From Deroplatys truncata (taxonomy: Eukaryota; Arthropoda; Insecta; Mantodea; Mantidae), in the NCBI GenBank assembly GCA_030765065.1, contig CM060979.1, positions 16,769,001 through 16,833,000 on the forward strand: DNA of 64,000 bases, written 5' to 3'. Position numbers and translations under genes: made by a program. Numbering within the stretch: position 1 is the stretch's first letter; each line of letters opens with the position of its first letter. The notes beneath the pieces are model-generated. The model saw nothing but the letters and a program-made list of their open reading frames with translations, was not told where the DNA came from and searched no databases. Positions 23,006 through 33,430 of the stretch are shown one piece after another.

Positions 23006-23310
23006 TGGCCCCCGTAACTGAGTAGCTAGAGCTCTTGTCTCCTGTGAGAGGGGTCCCGGATTCGATTCCCAGCTGAAATATGGGAAATGTCCTCTAGCCA
23101 AGAGTATTCCCTATCCTCTTCAGTCTGGAAGTATGAATGTACGTATGATCTAATGATTAAAGCCCAGTGTTTGCTAGAAACCTAAAGACAAACGAATACG
23201 AGTTAACATTTGCTTATAGACAATGTTCTAAAGGAAATACCGCCGATAAGACCACTGTAGTTAAAGGCGTGGTATAAATGGAACTTAAAAGAAAGAAAAG
23301 AAAGGGGGGG
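23006..23310 (+). mobile_element. tRNA-derived SINE
   Basis: The tRNA-like head contains TAACTGAGTAGCTAGAG (A-box region, about 23,015-23,031) and B box GGATTCGATTCCC (23,058-23,070). It is followed by an unrelated body and an A/G-rich tail (AAAAGAAAGAAAAGAAAGG) near 23,290-23,308. It differs from the SINEs at 617 and 16,761. Confidence 0.65.
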
Positions 23311-23334
23311 AAAATCCGAAGCTCGCTTACGCTA

Positions 23335-23457
23335 ATTCGCCAGTTCCCCACTGACCTGTGGGAATTGCCCCGTTGAGTTCTGCAACTATTTTAACGCATG
23401 GACGGATATATGCACACTTGAAATGCGGCGCGTTGGCCCACCTGGTATAATATTACA
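23335..23457 (-). repeat. ~115-bp dispersed segment, copy 2
   Basis: Reverse-complement partner of 20,102-20,216, here directly downstream of a SINE tail. The match spans the whole segment with short gaps. Confidence 0.7.
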
Positions 23458-23597
23458 GCTTAGATAATTAATATGTTATACTTGTTCCAAGGCTATATTG
23501 TTTATAGCCATTTTGGATCCGAGCGGAAACTTTCTTGAAAGGCCATTATTTTCGGTTTATTGGTAGAGATTTTAAGTCCATAGGAAACTAGCCGGTC

Positions 23598-23695
23598 GGG
23601 CAAAAACTTATTAGACAAAATATATAGATCTCGTTAAAGCACATATTATGTCTAATAAAATTTGTTGAAGCGTTAGCCATTGACGAGATTTCTTT
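23598..23695 (-). repeat. RF1 internal scrap
   Basis: About 100 bp resembling the RF1 section around the AGATCTCGTTAAA and AATTTATGTC blocks, too short and diverged to place its ends. Confidence 0.4.
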
Positions 23696-23944
23696 TGTTC
23701 TTGGTTTCCGTACACCTTTTTCAAGTGGTAACTTGCTATCTGTATTCACAACGAGTAGATAGAAGAACAATTTGCAGAGACATTGGAATCCTAAAGAACC
23801 GAGCAGTTGGTGACAACAAGATACAAATGTCTTGATTGTTCGTCCTCCAGGGAGCAGCATGTACCGTGATCACTCTAGGGATCTAGATAGGCAGAAAGCC
23901 AGAGTAGAAATTAACTCATGGCCGGTAGAAGCCCCAAGAGTAGC

Positions 23945-24170
23945 GCGGAGGTAGGACTTGTACTCTTGTGTTTCCTCGCAATTACAGAGATCAACAGTGC
24001 TTGAGGCAGTTCTGTCTCCCTAGGGGCACCGTGTTCGATCCATGCCTGTCATTGTGGGATTTGTGGCCAGACGCGAGATTTCCCTTGGCACTTGATATCA
24101 TCAATCATTGCTCTGGCTCTTGGTACCATTATCTCCACCTCAATGATTATCCTCTTATCCTCCCATACCA
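23945..24170 (+). mobile_element. Possible degenerate SINE
   Basis: A B-box-like GTGTTCGATCC (about 24,030-24,040) is followed by a body (GGGATTTGTGGCCAGACGCG) ending in short C/T/A-rich runs near 24,170. The A box is poor. An unrelated sequence with a chance B box is the alternative. Confidence 0.35.
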
Positions 24171-24174
24171 TTAA

Positions 24175-24562
24175 AATCATTTTTGAAAATAATTCTATAT
24201 TCTCACACCTACTTGATTACGCAAAGATTTTACTTTATACAGTCCATGGCTACCTGAATTATCTAGAACTGTTACAACACCTGCAATGACCAATGAACTT
24301 TGTTACCAAAATACTTTTATCATTCGTAATTATAACCAGCTTCATGTATCGGACGGGGTACAAATTACTTCACTACAATTATAGTGAATTATAAATCCCA
24401 TTTAATTATAAGTGCAAGCCGGTCTTAGGTCAAAGATAGATAACATTTATTCAACAACAAATAATTAAAAAAAACAAAGATAATTCAACTAGAAACTGCT
24501 TCATAAATTTATCACAGCACTCCAAAAATCCAAGCAATTTTATATTCCGGTATTCAATCCTT
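24175..24562. other. No supported feature
   Basis: AT-rich sequence with no conserved frame. It ends at the RF1 terminus at 24,563. Confidence 0.4.
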
Positions 24563-25092
24563 ATTACTTTCTCTACTACGTATAGTAAGTAGAGGATTTT
24601 GAACAAAATATATATGTTTAAGATATTTTCATGGAAAATAAATGTATATCTTGAAGTTTCTGGGAATGGCCCCAAAAGTACTTCATTGTGAATGAATTTT
24701 GCATGACTGGTAAACGTTAAGAGATAGACAAAATTTTACTATACAAAAAAATATAGATCTCGTTAAAACACACAATTTATGTCATATACATTTTTTTGTC
24801 GAGTGAACATTTCCGAGATATTCCTTGTTATTTGTTTGAATTTTCCAATACTTGTTCTTTTTCTGAAATGGGAATTCGTTATTCGCTTTTATGTCCTGGA
24901 CATACAAAGAGAATGCAATGCTCCACATAGTAACCAGCTCATAAGCATTTGACTATCGCTTAAAGCCTACCATATTCCCCTTGCACCTACAAGAAAATTA
25001 GCAATAATGATTAACATGAAGTAGATGGAGTATAAGCGCTTGTAAAATAGTTTGTACAAGAGTTGAGAAAGTAATGTGAGTGCAACAGATAA
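24563..25092 (-). mobile_element. RF1 repeat, internally deleted
   Basis: Both RF1 termini are present (ACTTTCTCTACTACGTATAG at the left, TTGAGAAAGTAATGTGAGTG at the right), but about 300 bp including the microsatellite is missing just inside the palindromic end. A copy with intact ends and a gutted interior shows that the ends define the unit. Confidence 0.8.
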
Positions 25093-25239
25093 GAGTGTTT
25101 ACGTAAAATACTCACCACGCAGTATACGTTTACTAAAATAAATAATTCTCATCACCTCGTCAGTTCCTCAGCATTTCATATATTTGTTAGCAGTTTCGCC
25201 ACGTACTCTTGTTATATTAAAACAACAGTAAAATGTGTA

Positions 25240-27193
25240 ACTGGCGCAAAACTTCTGGAATCGAGACCTTGATTGCCTCCCCAGCTACCGAGCCTAGGAA
25301 TGGTTTATGTTTAGCTTAATCAACGAAAGCGATATAATACCTTTGCTTACTCACAGTGCGTAACACATACAGTCTGCATAGAAAGTGTCCGCATCTTGTA
25401 ATTTCAAAGAGAGCAGTACGTAAATAGTGCTTATTTTATATTTGTTATATTTATAACCATGGCTCCTACGTTTTCAAAGTTAAATGCTAAGGTATTACGT
25501 ATTCAAAGCAGGGAAATAATTGCAAATGTCCTCGACTTCATGAACCAAGAAGCAGAGATGAAGGAAGAAAATATATGTTTACCCGAGTTCCACAAAAGCC
25601 TTAAGAGAGTGAAAGAAAGAGTAGCCAAAGCAACTGTTGTTTCACTGAGTTCCGTTTCCAGAGTTCTCAAAGATAAGAAAAACCATATGGATGAAAGAGT
25701 ACCATTTGACACACCTGTGAAGAAACATAAGGTCCCTAAACGTATTACAGAAATAGACGATTTGGACTAATGCGTCATTCGGTGCACGATTCACAATTTC
25801 TATGTGGAAGAAAAAACTGTGCCAACAATAAGCAGATTGCTCATCAATCTGAAAGATGTCATAAATCTTCAAGGTGGTGCTACAATCTCAAATCCCGGCT
25901 ATGGCAATGAATTTTGCAGTCTAATACTAACTTTCCAAATGACTATAATTTTATATGTACTTATATCAGCATAAATTTTCAAGATGCTGCTAAAAATCTC
26001 AGAAAAATTATAAAAGATTTAGGGTTTAAGTGGAAGAAAACGAAACCGAACAGAGTTCTAATAGAAAAGCACAACATACGATCTCAGCTGGAAGAGTACT
26101 TTACTCAGAGGTACAAATTAGAGGGTCAAACTATTGTGTATGAAGATGAGTCGTACATACACAGCAGTCACACATCTAAAAGTTGAAGTGACGATAGCGA
26201 ATTAGGTTTTCAGGCAGCTGTTGCCAAAGGGCAAATACTTATTATCGTTCATGCTGTTCGTTCCAAATGCCCTTCTTTTACAAGTCGCAACAAAAAACAG
26301 GAGATTTTCATCAAGAAATGAATACAGAAAATTGCATGAAGTGAATCAACACCATGTTGATACCTAATAAGCCTGCTGGGTCTATTCTGGTTATCGACAA
26401 TGCTTCACAATGTGGTAACACTCAAATTGACAAACAACCTACCTCAAATTCCTTGAAAGAAGAAATAAAAACTTGGTTGCTTAGGCATAATATAGCTTTT
26501 GATGAAAGCATGAGTAAAATAAATATAACTTAGTTAAAGCCAACAAATCCCTTCAGAAGTCATAACTCATAATACTTGGCCAGATATTAATACAACATCG
26601 CCATAATGTACTTAGACTGCCACCGTATCACCCAGATCTAAACCCAATCGAATTAATCTGGGCTGATGTCAAAAACTGGGTGGCCTGCAGAAATATCACT
26701 TTTAAACTAAAAGATGTGGAGCAGTTATGTCGCCAGCGATTTGCAGAAATTGGAAGCCCAGAATGGGAAAATGTATATCGACATGTTGAATAAATTGAGA
26801 ATCATTATTTAAAAAAATACGGAATTGCAGAAAATCAATTAGAAAAAATTCTCATCCAGGATAATGGTGCAGAAAGTAGCGACAGCAGTGATGGCGGCAA
26901 TGAAGTGAGTGATTCCGCAGAAGAGGAAGGGCTGTCAGGTGTGGAAGAACTGGAGGCAGATGGTTGACAGCGTTTTTATATTAAGGGCATTTTACATCGG
27001 TGGATTTAAATATACTGTGTATACAACTAAGTTTATCGTGTAGTGCAGTGCATAAGCGGTGTGTGGATATTTGACAATGACTGTCCCACGCACTCCTGCA
27101 GCATGCAGACGACCGATCACCTCCTGATCTGGTATGTAACTCGCTTCATAGCTGTCATTAAGATTTTCACGTGTCTAGAACTGTTGCGCCAGT
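25240..27193 (+). mobile_element. DDE_3-type transposon with TIRs (about 1.95 kb)
   Basis: The terminal inverted repeats read ACTGGCGCAAAACTTCTGGA at the left and, reverse-complemented, ACTGGCGCAACAGTTCTAGA at the right. Each is flanked by TA (25,238-25,239; 27,194-27,195). The enclosed transposase relic is described separately. The size and TA duplication fit the IS630-Tc1-mariner superfamily. Confidence 0.8.
25459..26967 (+). pseudogene. DDE_3 transposase relic
   Basis: The first 103 codons are open: MAPTFSKLNAKVLRIQSREI, then an HTH-like region and KRITEIDDLD. Frameshifts follow. Recognisable later blocks are LGFKWKKTKPNR (26,022), VYEDESYIHSS (26,136; first Asp), ILVIDNAS (26,386; second Asp), PPYHPDLNPIELIWADVKNW (26,619; third acidic residue Glu), and an acidic serine-rich C-terminus to 26,967. 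The order and motifs match a transposase type common in insects, here without its native frame. The related element at 52,311 keeps only the N-terminal part. Confidence 0.8.
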
Positions 27194-27370
27194 TATAACA
27201 TTAAAGGATGCAATAATCACTAATCTCTCGGTTCATAGATGAAGTCCATTTTGCGATCCTTCCTTCACTAGCCATTTAAGGTTACTCTTATGATAGTGTT
27301 CTCTCTTTTTAAAACGTAATGTTGCTTTAGGATACATCAGTTGAGTCTTTATAGTGGAGGAGTTTCTTAT

Positions 27371-28674
27371 CAGGGTGATTTATGAAGAACTGACACATTA
27401 ATTTTTTAATTGTTTCAAAACGAGTTATGCTAGCGACAACTTATTACAGATGAAATGCAGAGGAATTTTGGGAGATTATTTACCTTTATACCTAATGTTG
27501 AAAATGTCCTCCATCCTGCATAACGCACAACTCGACACGTCGTTCCATGTTACTGGCCACTCGTTGGAGGATTCTGTTGTCAATAGTTTGAATCTCCTGT
27601 GTAATGTTGTGCTTCAGATCGTCCAATGTCTGGGGACCTATGGCATAAAGCCTGTCTTTTAAGTAACCCCATAGAAAGAAGTCAAATCCGGAGTTCTCGG
27701 TGGCCACAGATTCTTGGAAATTATCCGGTCGTCAAAGAAACTTGCAATTAGTGCCATGGATTCATTTGATGTATGACATGTAACACCGTCCTGCAGTAAA
27801 TATCCTTGACTCAGCTCTACATCGTCTAGTTGGCCAGCAAACTCCATGAGAATCCGTCGGTACTCTGCAGTGTACACATTGTTTTCAACAAAAGTTGGTC
27901 CCACTATTCTCTGTGCGGATATTGCGCACCAAACTCTTATTTTAAACGGGTGCATAGGTGCTTCATGAATAACATGTGGATTTTCGCTGGCCCAGTAGCC
28001 GGATAAATGGAACCATGCTTCATCTGTGAACCATGTGATGGACAATATGACAGGATTTTGCACGATGAACGCCCGAAACCAACGACAATAATTCAGTCGT
28101 CTATCCTTATCTGGTTCCTGTAACTAATGGATAACCGTAATCCTATACGGCTTTAGACTTGTACTTTTCACAGCTCTCGGACACATTGAGTAGCTGTACC
28201 CTGTCTCCTGCGACAAACATCTTAATGGTATTTTGGGTGACTGATCCAGTCAACAACCGTGGGAAGCCTAGATAAACGAGTTTTGCCTTTTTCACTCACC
28301 AGATGTCCAGTTGTTTTCATTTTGTTTACCAGTCCCAGTATTATGTTTCTTTGGGGAGGATTCGGAACAGCAAATTCTCTCTGATATGCCCTTTGAGTAG
28401 CTGTAATTGAATTCGTAATCCAGCATTGCTGTACAAGGAAGAGTCGTTCATTGAATGTGTACTCCATTTACACGTTGACTAGAACAAAATCTCTAAAACA
28501 GTTGCCGACAGTAAAACTAACAATTACGAATAAAACATGAACATCTACGCATATACTGACAGGCAATCGAAATTCCACATTTTGCTGAATTTGGTGCTAA
28601 AATTGGGCCACTGAGTGAATTTCGAACATAATAATTAAAGAAATAAATGTCTCAGTTCTTCATAAATCACCCTG
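27371..28674 (-). mobile_element. DUF4817-type Tc1/mariner element, near-complete
   Basis: A 1,304-bp element whose ends read CAGGGTGATTTATGAAGAAC in inverted orientation and match for about 40 bp. The right end is followed by TA; the left has TAT. The minus strand carries a full-length but frame-shifted transposase. The N-terminus is EYTFNERLFLVQQCWITNS with a DUF4817/HTH-like region (28,467-28,222). Then come WFTDEAWFHLSGYWASENPH (first Asp, near 28,030), LLQDGVTCHT (second Asp) and LWPPRTPDLT with a following FFLWGYLKDRLY (third acidic site; broken at the frameshift). The C-terminus is ASNMERRVELC. It is the best template here for interpreting the mosaic at 18,624. Confidence 0.88.
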
Positions 28675-28689
28675 TATAACACTATCCGT

Positions 28690-28912
28690 GGAAAACTTCA
28701 AAGTTGTGCACAAGCCAAAGAGTACTTATAGACAATACAGCATTTGGAAGACGTTGGGGAGAGGATAAGGAACTCGGATGTTTCGCAGATGTTCCACATT
28801 CTTTTGCGTAAATATCAGGGGATTTTTCATCCGTTAATAGGAAAAGCCGGGACTGTAGGGTATTACAATTATAAGGGGTAATCCGGAGAATTCACTATAA
28901 AACCCTCTATAT
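28690..28912 (+). repeat. Dispersed repeat, left part (pairs with 34,718)
   Basis: This segment matches 34,718-34,930 (shared GGATTTTTCATCCGTTA and TACAATTATAA blocks). Its continuation resumes at 29,518-29,620 after the LTR-like unit, as in the uninterrupted copy at 34,718-35,010. Confidence 0.65.
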
Positions 28913-29060
28913 TGTGACGCAGCGGCTTTGGTCCAAGGTTATCGGGAGGTCGTGCCGAGAGGTCGAGTAAATAACGACAACGCCGCTTGCCAGCGTAAAC
29001 ACCGGACAGGCTATCTGGAATTTTTATCTCCTCCCTACTCCAGAAAGTGTGACGAAATAG

Positions 29061-29078
29061 TTCTAGAAGGTTCGAGAA
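29061..29078 (+). promoter_or_regulatory. Perfect four-unit heat shock element
   Basis: The 18 bases TTCTAGAAGGTTCGAGAA contain four inverted NGAAN/NTTCN pentamers in perfect register, the binding site for an HSF trimer. The TATA box starts 25 bp downstream, a spacing typical of heat-inducible insect promoters. A further partial unit (CCAGAA) lies at about 29,039. Confidence 0.7.
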
Positions 29079-29102
29079 CCCTGTAAGGAAGATTTCACTG
29101 CC

Positions 29103-29138
29103 TATATAAGCGAGCGCTCTCGCAGGCAGTCAATCAGT
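29103..29138 (+). promoter_or_regulatory. TATA box and initiator
   Basis: TATATAAG at 29,103-29,110 is followed by the arthropod initiator TCAGT with its A at 29,136, about 33 bp from the first T of the TATA box. This is an RNA polymerase II core promoter by sequence; activity is untested. Confidence 0.65.
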
Positions 29139-29754
29139 GCCAATCGAGGCAATCCGAGTTGAAAGCGAGTCGAGTGTGACACTCAGTGCGTGTGAGCCGC
29201 GAGGTGAGGAGTGGCGACGTAGAGCGAGTCACTTCGGTCAGTCGGTGAGGGCTTCCCGTGCGACATCATGAGCGAGTTGGTGTAGACTTCTGTGACGTGC
29301 AGCGAGTGTACCGCAGAGCGACGGTTGTGGAGGACTTGTGTTCGGCTCCCGAGTGACGTGAAGGGGCTGCGTCACGAAAAAAGTGAACTAACGGAGAACT
29401 GAACTACTTCATCTGAGTGGAGTGACATTGTGAAGTGAACCCGCAGTGAAGCTGAACAGATGAGAACTAAGAACAGTGACAGTTGAAAAACTGGACGAAG
29501 TCACAATTAATTGTACAATAACTTTATAAAGAATGAGGGCGGTAAATGAAATTAATTCCATAGTGGAGTTTTTAAAAAGCGTGCAATATGGGATAAACCA
29601 ACTAGTAGATTTGTAAATAATTTATTAAATAGTCAATGACTATAGTAGAAAGTACCGCCATTATAAAGCTTAAGTTTGAAGTTTGACGATGCTACGTTGT
29701 TTACTAATTGCTTGGCAGCCATCAATAGTGAACTCTCTCAGCGAATTTGTAAAC

Positions 29755-30787
29755 ATGGCTAAAACTGGCCATCGTTATGTGATACAACTCTTTCATTTGA
29801 AAGGTCTTAGTCCAACTGATATTAAAGCTGAGTTCGATTCTACTTTGGGGGAGTCTGCTCCTTCGTTTACAACAGTAAAATATTGGGTGGCAGAGTTTAA
29901 GCGAGACCGTACGAGCTGCCAAGACGACCATCGCAGTGGTCGACGAAATGAGGTGACCACGCCAGAAATTTTGAAGAAAATCCACAAAATGGTATTGATT
30001 GACCATCGACTGAACGTGCGCGAGCTAGCAGACTTCGTAGGCGTTTCAAAAAGTGCTGTACATCGCATACTAACTGAAAACTTAGACATGAGAAAGCAAT
30101 GCTCAAGATGGGTACCCCGTTTACTCACAACGGAACAAAAGCAGCGTCGTGAGGGTGCTTCAGTCAAGTGTTTGGCGATGTTTCGCTGCAGTAAAGTCGA
30201 GTTTTTGCGTTGATTCATAACCATGGATGAAACATGGGTCCATCGCTTCACACCTGAGACGAAGGAACAGTCAAAACAGTGGATTGAAAGGGGAGAATCG
30301 GTTCCAAAGAAAGCGAAGACAGTTCCATCTGCAGGCAAGGTCATGGCGTCAGTTATCTGGATGTGTGTCTAATAATTTTCATTGATTATTTCAAAAAGGA
30401 AAAACAATCAATGGAGAGTATTATGCAAACTTATTGCAACATTTGAATGATAAAATCAACCAAAAAAAGGCTCCATTTAGCAAAAAAGAAAGTTCTGTTT
30501 TATCAAGACATTGCACCAGTTCACACATCCATTATCGCCATGGCCAAAATCAATGAGTTAAATTTCGAATTGCTTCTTCATGAACTCTATTTGTCAGATT
30601 TAGCCCCCTCTGATTATTTTCTATTTCCAAAGTTGAAGAAATGGCTTGGTGGTAAAAGATTTGCCAACAATGAAGAGGTGGAGTCTGCAGTTGATAGCTA
30701 TTTTACAGAACTCCACGGTTCTCACTATAAACAGGGTATCGAAGCTATTGAACACCGCTGGGAAAAGTGTATCAAGCTAAAAAAGAC
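29755..30787 (+). pseudogene. mariner transposase, frameshifted
   Basis: The open N-terminus is MAKTGHRYVIQLFHLKGLSP, and the HTH and linker are clear (VKYWVAEFKRDRTSC, VRELADFVGVSKSAVHRIL). After a frameshift near 30,212 come TMDETWVHRFTPETKEQSKQ (first Asp) and SAGKVMASVIW. Stops follow near 30,370. Then a second open block has FYQDIAPVHTS (second Asp), LSDLAPSDYFLFPKLKKWLG (third Asp) and HRWEKCIKLKK. The normal GDYVEK-like end lies beyond the Tc1 insertion. It is a DD34D mariner of the SETMAR-related type, inactive. Confidence 0.88.
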
Positions 30788-30789
30788 TA

Positions 30790-32027
30790 CGCGACGTGAT
30801 CAAAACTATCGGGACACCTGGCTGAAAATGACGTACAAGTTCGTGGCGCTCTCCATCGGTAATGCTGGAAGTCAATATGGTGTTGGCCCATCCTTAGCCT
30901 TAATGACGGCGTTCACTCTCGCAGGCATACTTTCAAGCAGGTGCTGGAAGATTTCTTGGTGAATGGCAGCCCATTCTTCACGGAGTGCGGAACCGAGGAG
31001 AGGTATCGATGTAGGTCGGTTAGGGCTGGCACGAAGTCGGTTTCCAAAACATCCCAAAATATGTTCTATAGGATTCAAGTCAGGACTCTGTGCAGACCAG
31101 TCCATTACAGGGATGTTATTGTCGTGTAACCACTCCGCCACAGCCCGTGCAGTATGAAGAGGTGCTCGATCGTGTTGAAAGATACAATCGCCATCCCCGA
31201 ATTGCTCTTCAACAGTGGGAAGCAAGAAGGTGCTTAAAATATCAATGTGAGCTGTGATCGTGCCACACAAAACAACAAGGGGCGCAAGCCCCCTCCAGGA
31301 AAAACACGACCACACCATAACACCATCACCTCCGAATTTCACTGTTGGCACTACACACGCTGGCAGATGACGTTCACCGGGCATTCGCCATACCCACACC
31401 CTGCCATCGGACCGCCACATTGTGTACCGTGATTCGTCACTCCACACAACGTTTTGCCGCTGTTCAATCGTGTAATGTTGACGCTCCTTACACCAAGCGA
31501 GGCTTCGTTTGGCATTTTCCTGCGTGATGTGTGGCTTGTGAGCAGCCGCTCGACCATGGAATCCAAGGATTCTCACCTCTCGCTTAACTATCATAGTACT
31601 TAGAGTGGATCCTGATGCAGTTTGGAATTCCTGTGTGATGGTCTGGATAGATGTCTGCCTATTACTGTTTACGAACCTCTTCAAATGACGGCGGTCTCTG
31701 TCAGTCAACAGACGAGGTAGGCCTGTATGCTTTTGTACTGTACATGTCCCTTCATGTTTCCACTTCACTATCACATCAGAAACAGTGGACCTAGGGATGT
31801 TTAGGAGTGTGGAAAACTCGCGTACAGACATCTGACACAAGTGACACCCAATCACCTGACCACGTTCGAAGTCCCTGAGTTCCACGGAGCGTCCCATTCA
31901 GCTGTTTCACGATGTCTAATGACTACTGAGGTCGCGGATGAGTACCAGGCAGTTGGTGACAGCACAATGCACCTAAGATGAATAACGTATGTTTGTGGGT
32001 TGTCCGGATACTTTTGATCACATAGTG
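30790..32027 (-). mobile_element. Tc1-family element with complete transposase ORF
   Basis: A 1,238-bp element flanked by TA (30,788-30,789; 32,028-32,029). The inverted termini read CACTATGTGATCAAAAGTAT (right, reverse-complemented) and CGCGACGTGATCAAAACTAT (left), matching through GGACA. It inserted near the 3' end of the mariner transposase, close to the stop codon. It is the youngest-looking transposon in the window because its ORF is intact. Confidence 0.92.
30872..31897 (-). CDS. Tc1 transposase (DD34E), intact ORF
   Basis: 341 codons without a stop, the usual length for Tc1 transposases. It would bind the element ends and cut and paste the DNA in the nucleus at TA sites. The N-terminal paired-like HTH spans about residues 1-110 ([40 protein letters not shown]). 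The catalytic domain has [20 protein letters not shown] (first Asp), [11 protein letters not shown] (second Asp) and [12 protein letters not shown] (Glu); I count 34 residues between the second Asp and the Glu. It ends [17 protein letters not shown], typical of the family. Two family-conserved spots differ: HDR where HDN is usual, and HILG where HLWD is usual. The ORF is intact but activity is uncertain. Confidence 0.93.
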   Translation of the reverse strand: MGRSVELRDFERGQVIGCHLCQMSVREFSTLLNIPRSTVSDVIVKWKHEGTCTVQKHTGLPRLLTDRDRRHLKRFVNSNRQTSIQTITQEFQTASGSTLSTMIVKREVRILGFHGRAAAHKPHITQENAKRSLAWCKERQHYTIEQRQNVVWSDESRYTMWRSDGRVWVWRMPGERHLPACVVPTVKFGGDGVMVWSCFSWRGLAPLVVLCGTITAHIDILSTFLLPTVEEQFGDGDCIFQHDRAPLHTARAVAEWLHDNNIPVMDWSAQSPDLNPIEHILGCFGNRLRASPNRPTSIPLLGSALREEWAAIHQEIFQHLLESMPARVNAVIKAKDGPTPY

Positions 32028-32100
32028 TATGTAGAGAAATAAAAACTATTTTTTCCCAAAATGTTTGTGTTTTCTTTGTTAGGTGTGGTACTTTTGGAAC

Positions 32101-32565
32101 AACCCTCATAAGTACATGCGAGCTTTAATCTCTTTAGATAATAAATACCCTCCCGCTTCAGGGTCGACAAGATTATAGATCTCGTGGTATTACCTAGGAT
32201 AGTTCACCCCAACCGAGATTCGAACTCGGCTTAGAACATGTAACAATTTATGGAAAAGCATCATTTAGGTTCGCAAAATGGAACTTTTATTGTGTGTGTG
32301 CAAGGCCAAACAAACGCGCGATCGTGCAAAAAACTCATTTTTCAAAAGTGTAATTAATCAAATTTACTTCTACACCGATATTATATTACACTGGTCACGT
32401 GATATATGTCCCAAATGCATGTGGTTACCTTCGTAATCTTGGTGAGCTGCAAATGAGGCAGAACCAAGGTTTGTTAAGAACAATGTTGCTGCAAAATCGA
32501 GCTTCCAAATGAAGTGTTTGCGGAGAAGGAATGACGTCACAAGTGATATTCGCATGAATATTAGT
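32101..32565. other. No supported gene; one B-box-like motif
   Basis: On the minus strand GAGTTCGAATCTCGGTTGG (about 32,210-32,230) resembles a tRNA T arm, but no A box or body supports a SINE. Otherwise nothing is recognised. Confidence 0.4.
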
Positions 32566-33317
32566 AAAATCTGATGTTTTACTTTCCCATGACTTTCTCT
32601 ACCCTGCATCATTTATTAATGTATATAAAAACTTATTTTAGGAAAGCCTATTTTTGGTCTACTTAATTTTAATCGTGATAAACCGTTGCGCAAATAACTG
32701 CAAACGGAATACCGATAGTCAAATGTTTCAGAACTGGACGCTATATACTGGCCTTGTATACTCATTCCGTGCAATCGCGGTAAACAACTGAATGTCGACA
32801 GGACTTCAAAATAAAGGCAAATTATGGCTTATGCCATAAGTTATTTGAAATAAATTGTGTATTTTAAAGCAAACCTACACCTTTTGTGTAGTGCGCTTTC
32901 GTTATCGCTTAACGTCTAATAGTTATACAAGATTATACAAAATTCCTTCCGAATGAAGAGGACTTCCTAGGCTATTCCCAGAAAATTCAAGATATACATT
33001 TTGATTTGCCATGTAAATATCTTTAATATATATTATTTTGAGCTATTTTTGAGAAAATCGAAAATTTCGAAAACTGCTCCATTTAAAGGATAGTTGAGGA
33101 GAGCGGCTTTTTTTTGGTGGGGGGGAGAATCTCCTTGTCGCAACTTTGGAAGGTACTGAACCTAAATAAATTTTCGTCTTTGAATTATGTTGTTGACACA
33201 CACACACACACACACACGCACGGACCTTTTTCTAAAAATGCTTTGGATTCAAGGGTCTCAAAACATGTATTTCCAAGGAAATCATGGTATCGAATTTTTG
33301 GATGGAATACAATACAG
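32566..33317 (+). mobile_element. RF1 repeat, subfamily 2, 3' end replaced
   Basis: It starts with TCTGATGTTTTACTTTCCCA followed by ATGACTTTCTCTACC, shares the subfamily-2 block (TCAAATGTTTCAGAACTGGA), and carries a CA run at 33,195-33,217. It stops 20-30 bp before the palindromic end, where a SINE begins. Confidence 0.75.
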
Positions 33318-33430
33318 TCTGGGTGGCTCAATTGGTTAGGCACTGGTCTTCTGATCCGAAGTTCGCGAGTTCAAACCTGGCCCAAACCGAGGCACTGGTG
33401 GCGCTCATATGACTCTCGCAATTGACAGCG
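33318..33430 (+). mobile_element. tRNA-derived SINE, compact
   Basis: A tRNA-like head has A box TGGCTCAATTGG (about 33,323-33,334) and B box GAGTTCAAACCTG (about 33,366-33,378), followed by a ~45-bp body. The head folds on paper more like a tRNA than the other SINEs here, but the acceptor ends do not pair well. I call it a SINE and not a gene. It sits exactly at the broken end of the RF1 copy. Confidence 0.6.

Larger units (their letters stand above)
28913..29517 (+). mobile_element. LTR-like insertion with promoter (605 bp)
   Basis: A segment absent from the sister copy at 34,718-35,010. It begins TGTGACGCAGC and ends TTGTACA, so it has TG...CA ends. It contains a heat-shock-element array (29,061-29,078), a TATA box (29,103-29,110) and an arthropod initiator TCAGT (29,134-29,138), followed by a GC-rich leader of alternating GAG/GTG-rich text without a long ORF. 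The flanks give only an imperfect duplication (ATAT/ATAA). Alternatives are a captured cellular promoter or a processed heat-shock 5' end. Confidence 0.5.
29640..32100 (+). mobile_element. mariner element split by a Tc1 element
   Basis: The left end is around 29,640 (AGAAAGTACCGCC). The right end is around 32,070-32,100, where the reverse complement reads GTTCCAAAAGTACCACACC. The transposase is at 29,755-30,787 plus the last few codons after the Tc1, at 32,028-32,040. Removing the 1,238-bp Tc1 and one TA leaves a mariner of about 1.2 kb, the expected size. The terminal repeats are degraded, so the outer coordinates are approximate. Confidence 0.75.

Noticed and set aside
32205-32235. Minus-strand SINE from a T-arm-like motif
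   Set aside because: Only the B box is present, without an A box or a body shared with another copy.
33318-33390. Functional tRNA gene
   Set aside because: A and B boxes are good, but acceptor-stem pairing and anticodon-arm geometry are poor and a body continues downstream. The same argument applies to 617, 2,160 and 23,006.
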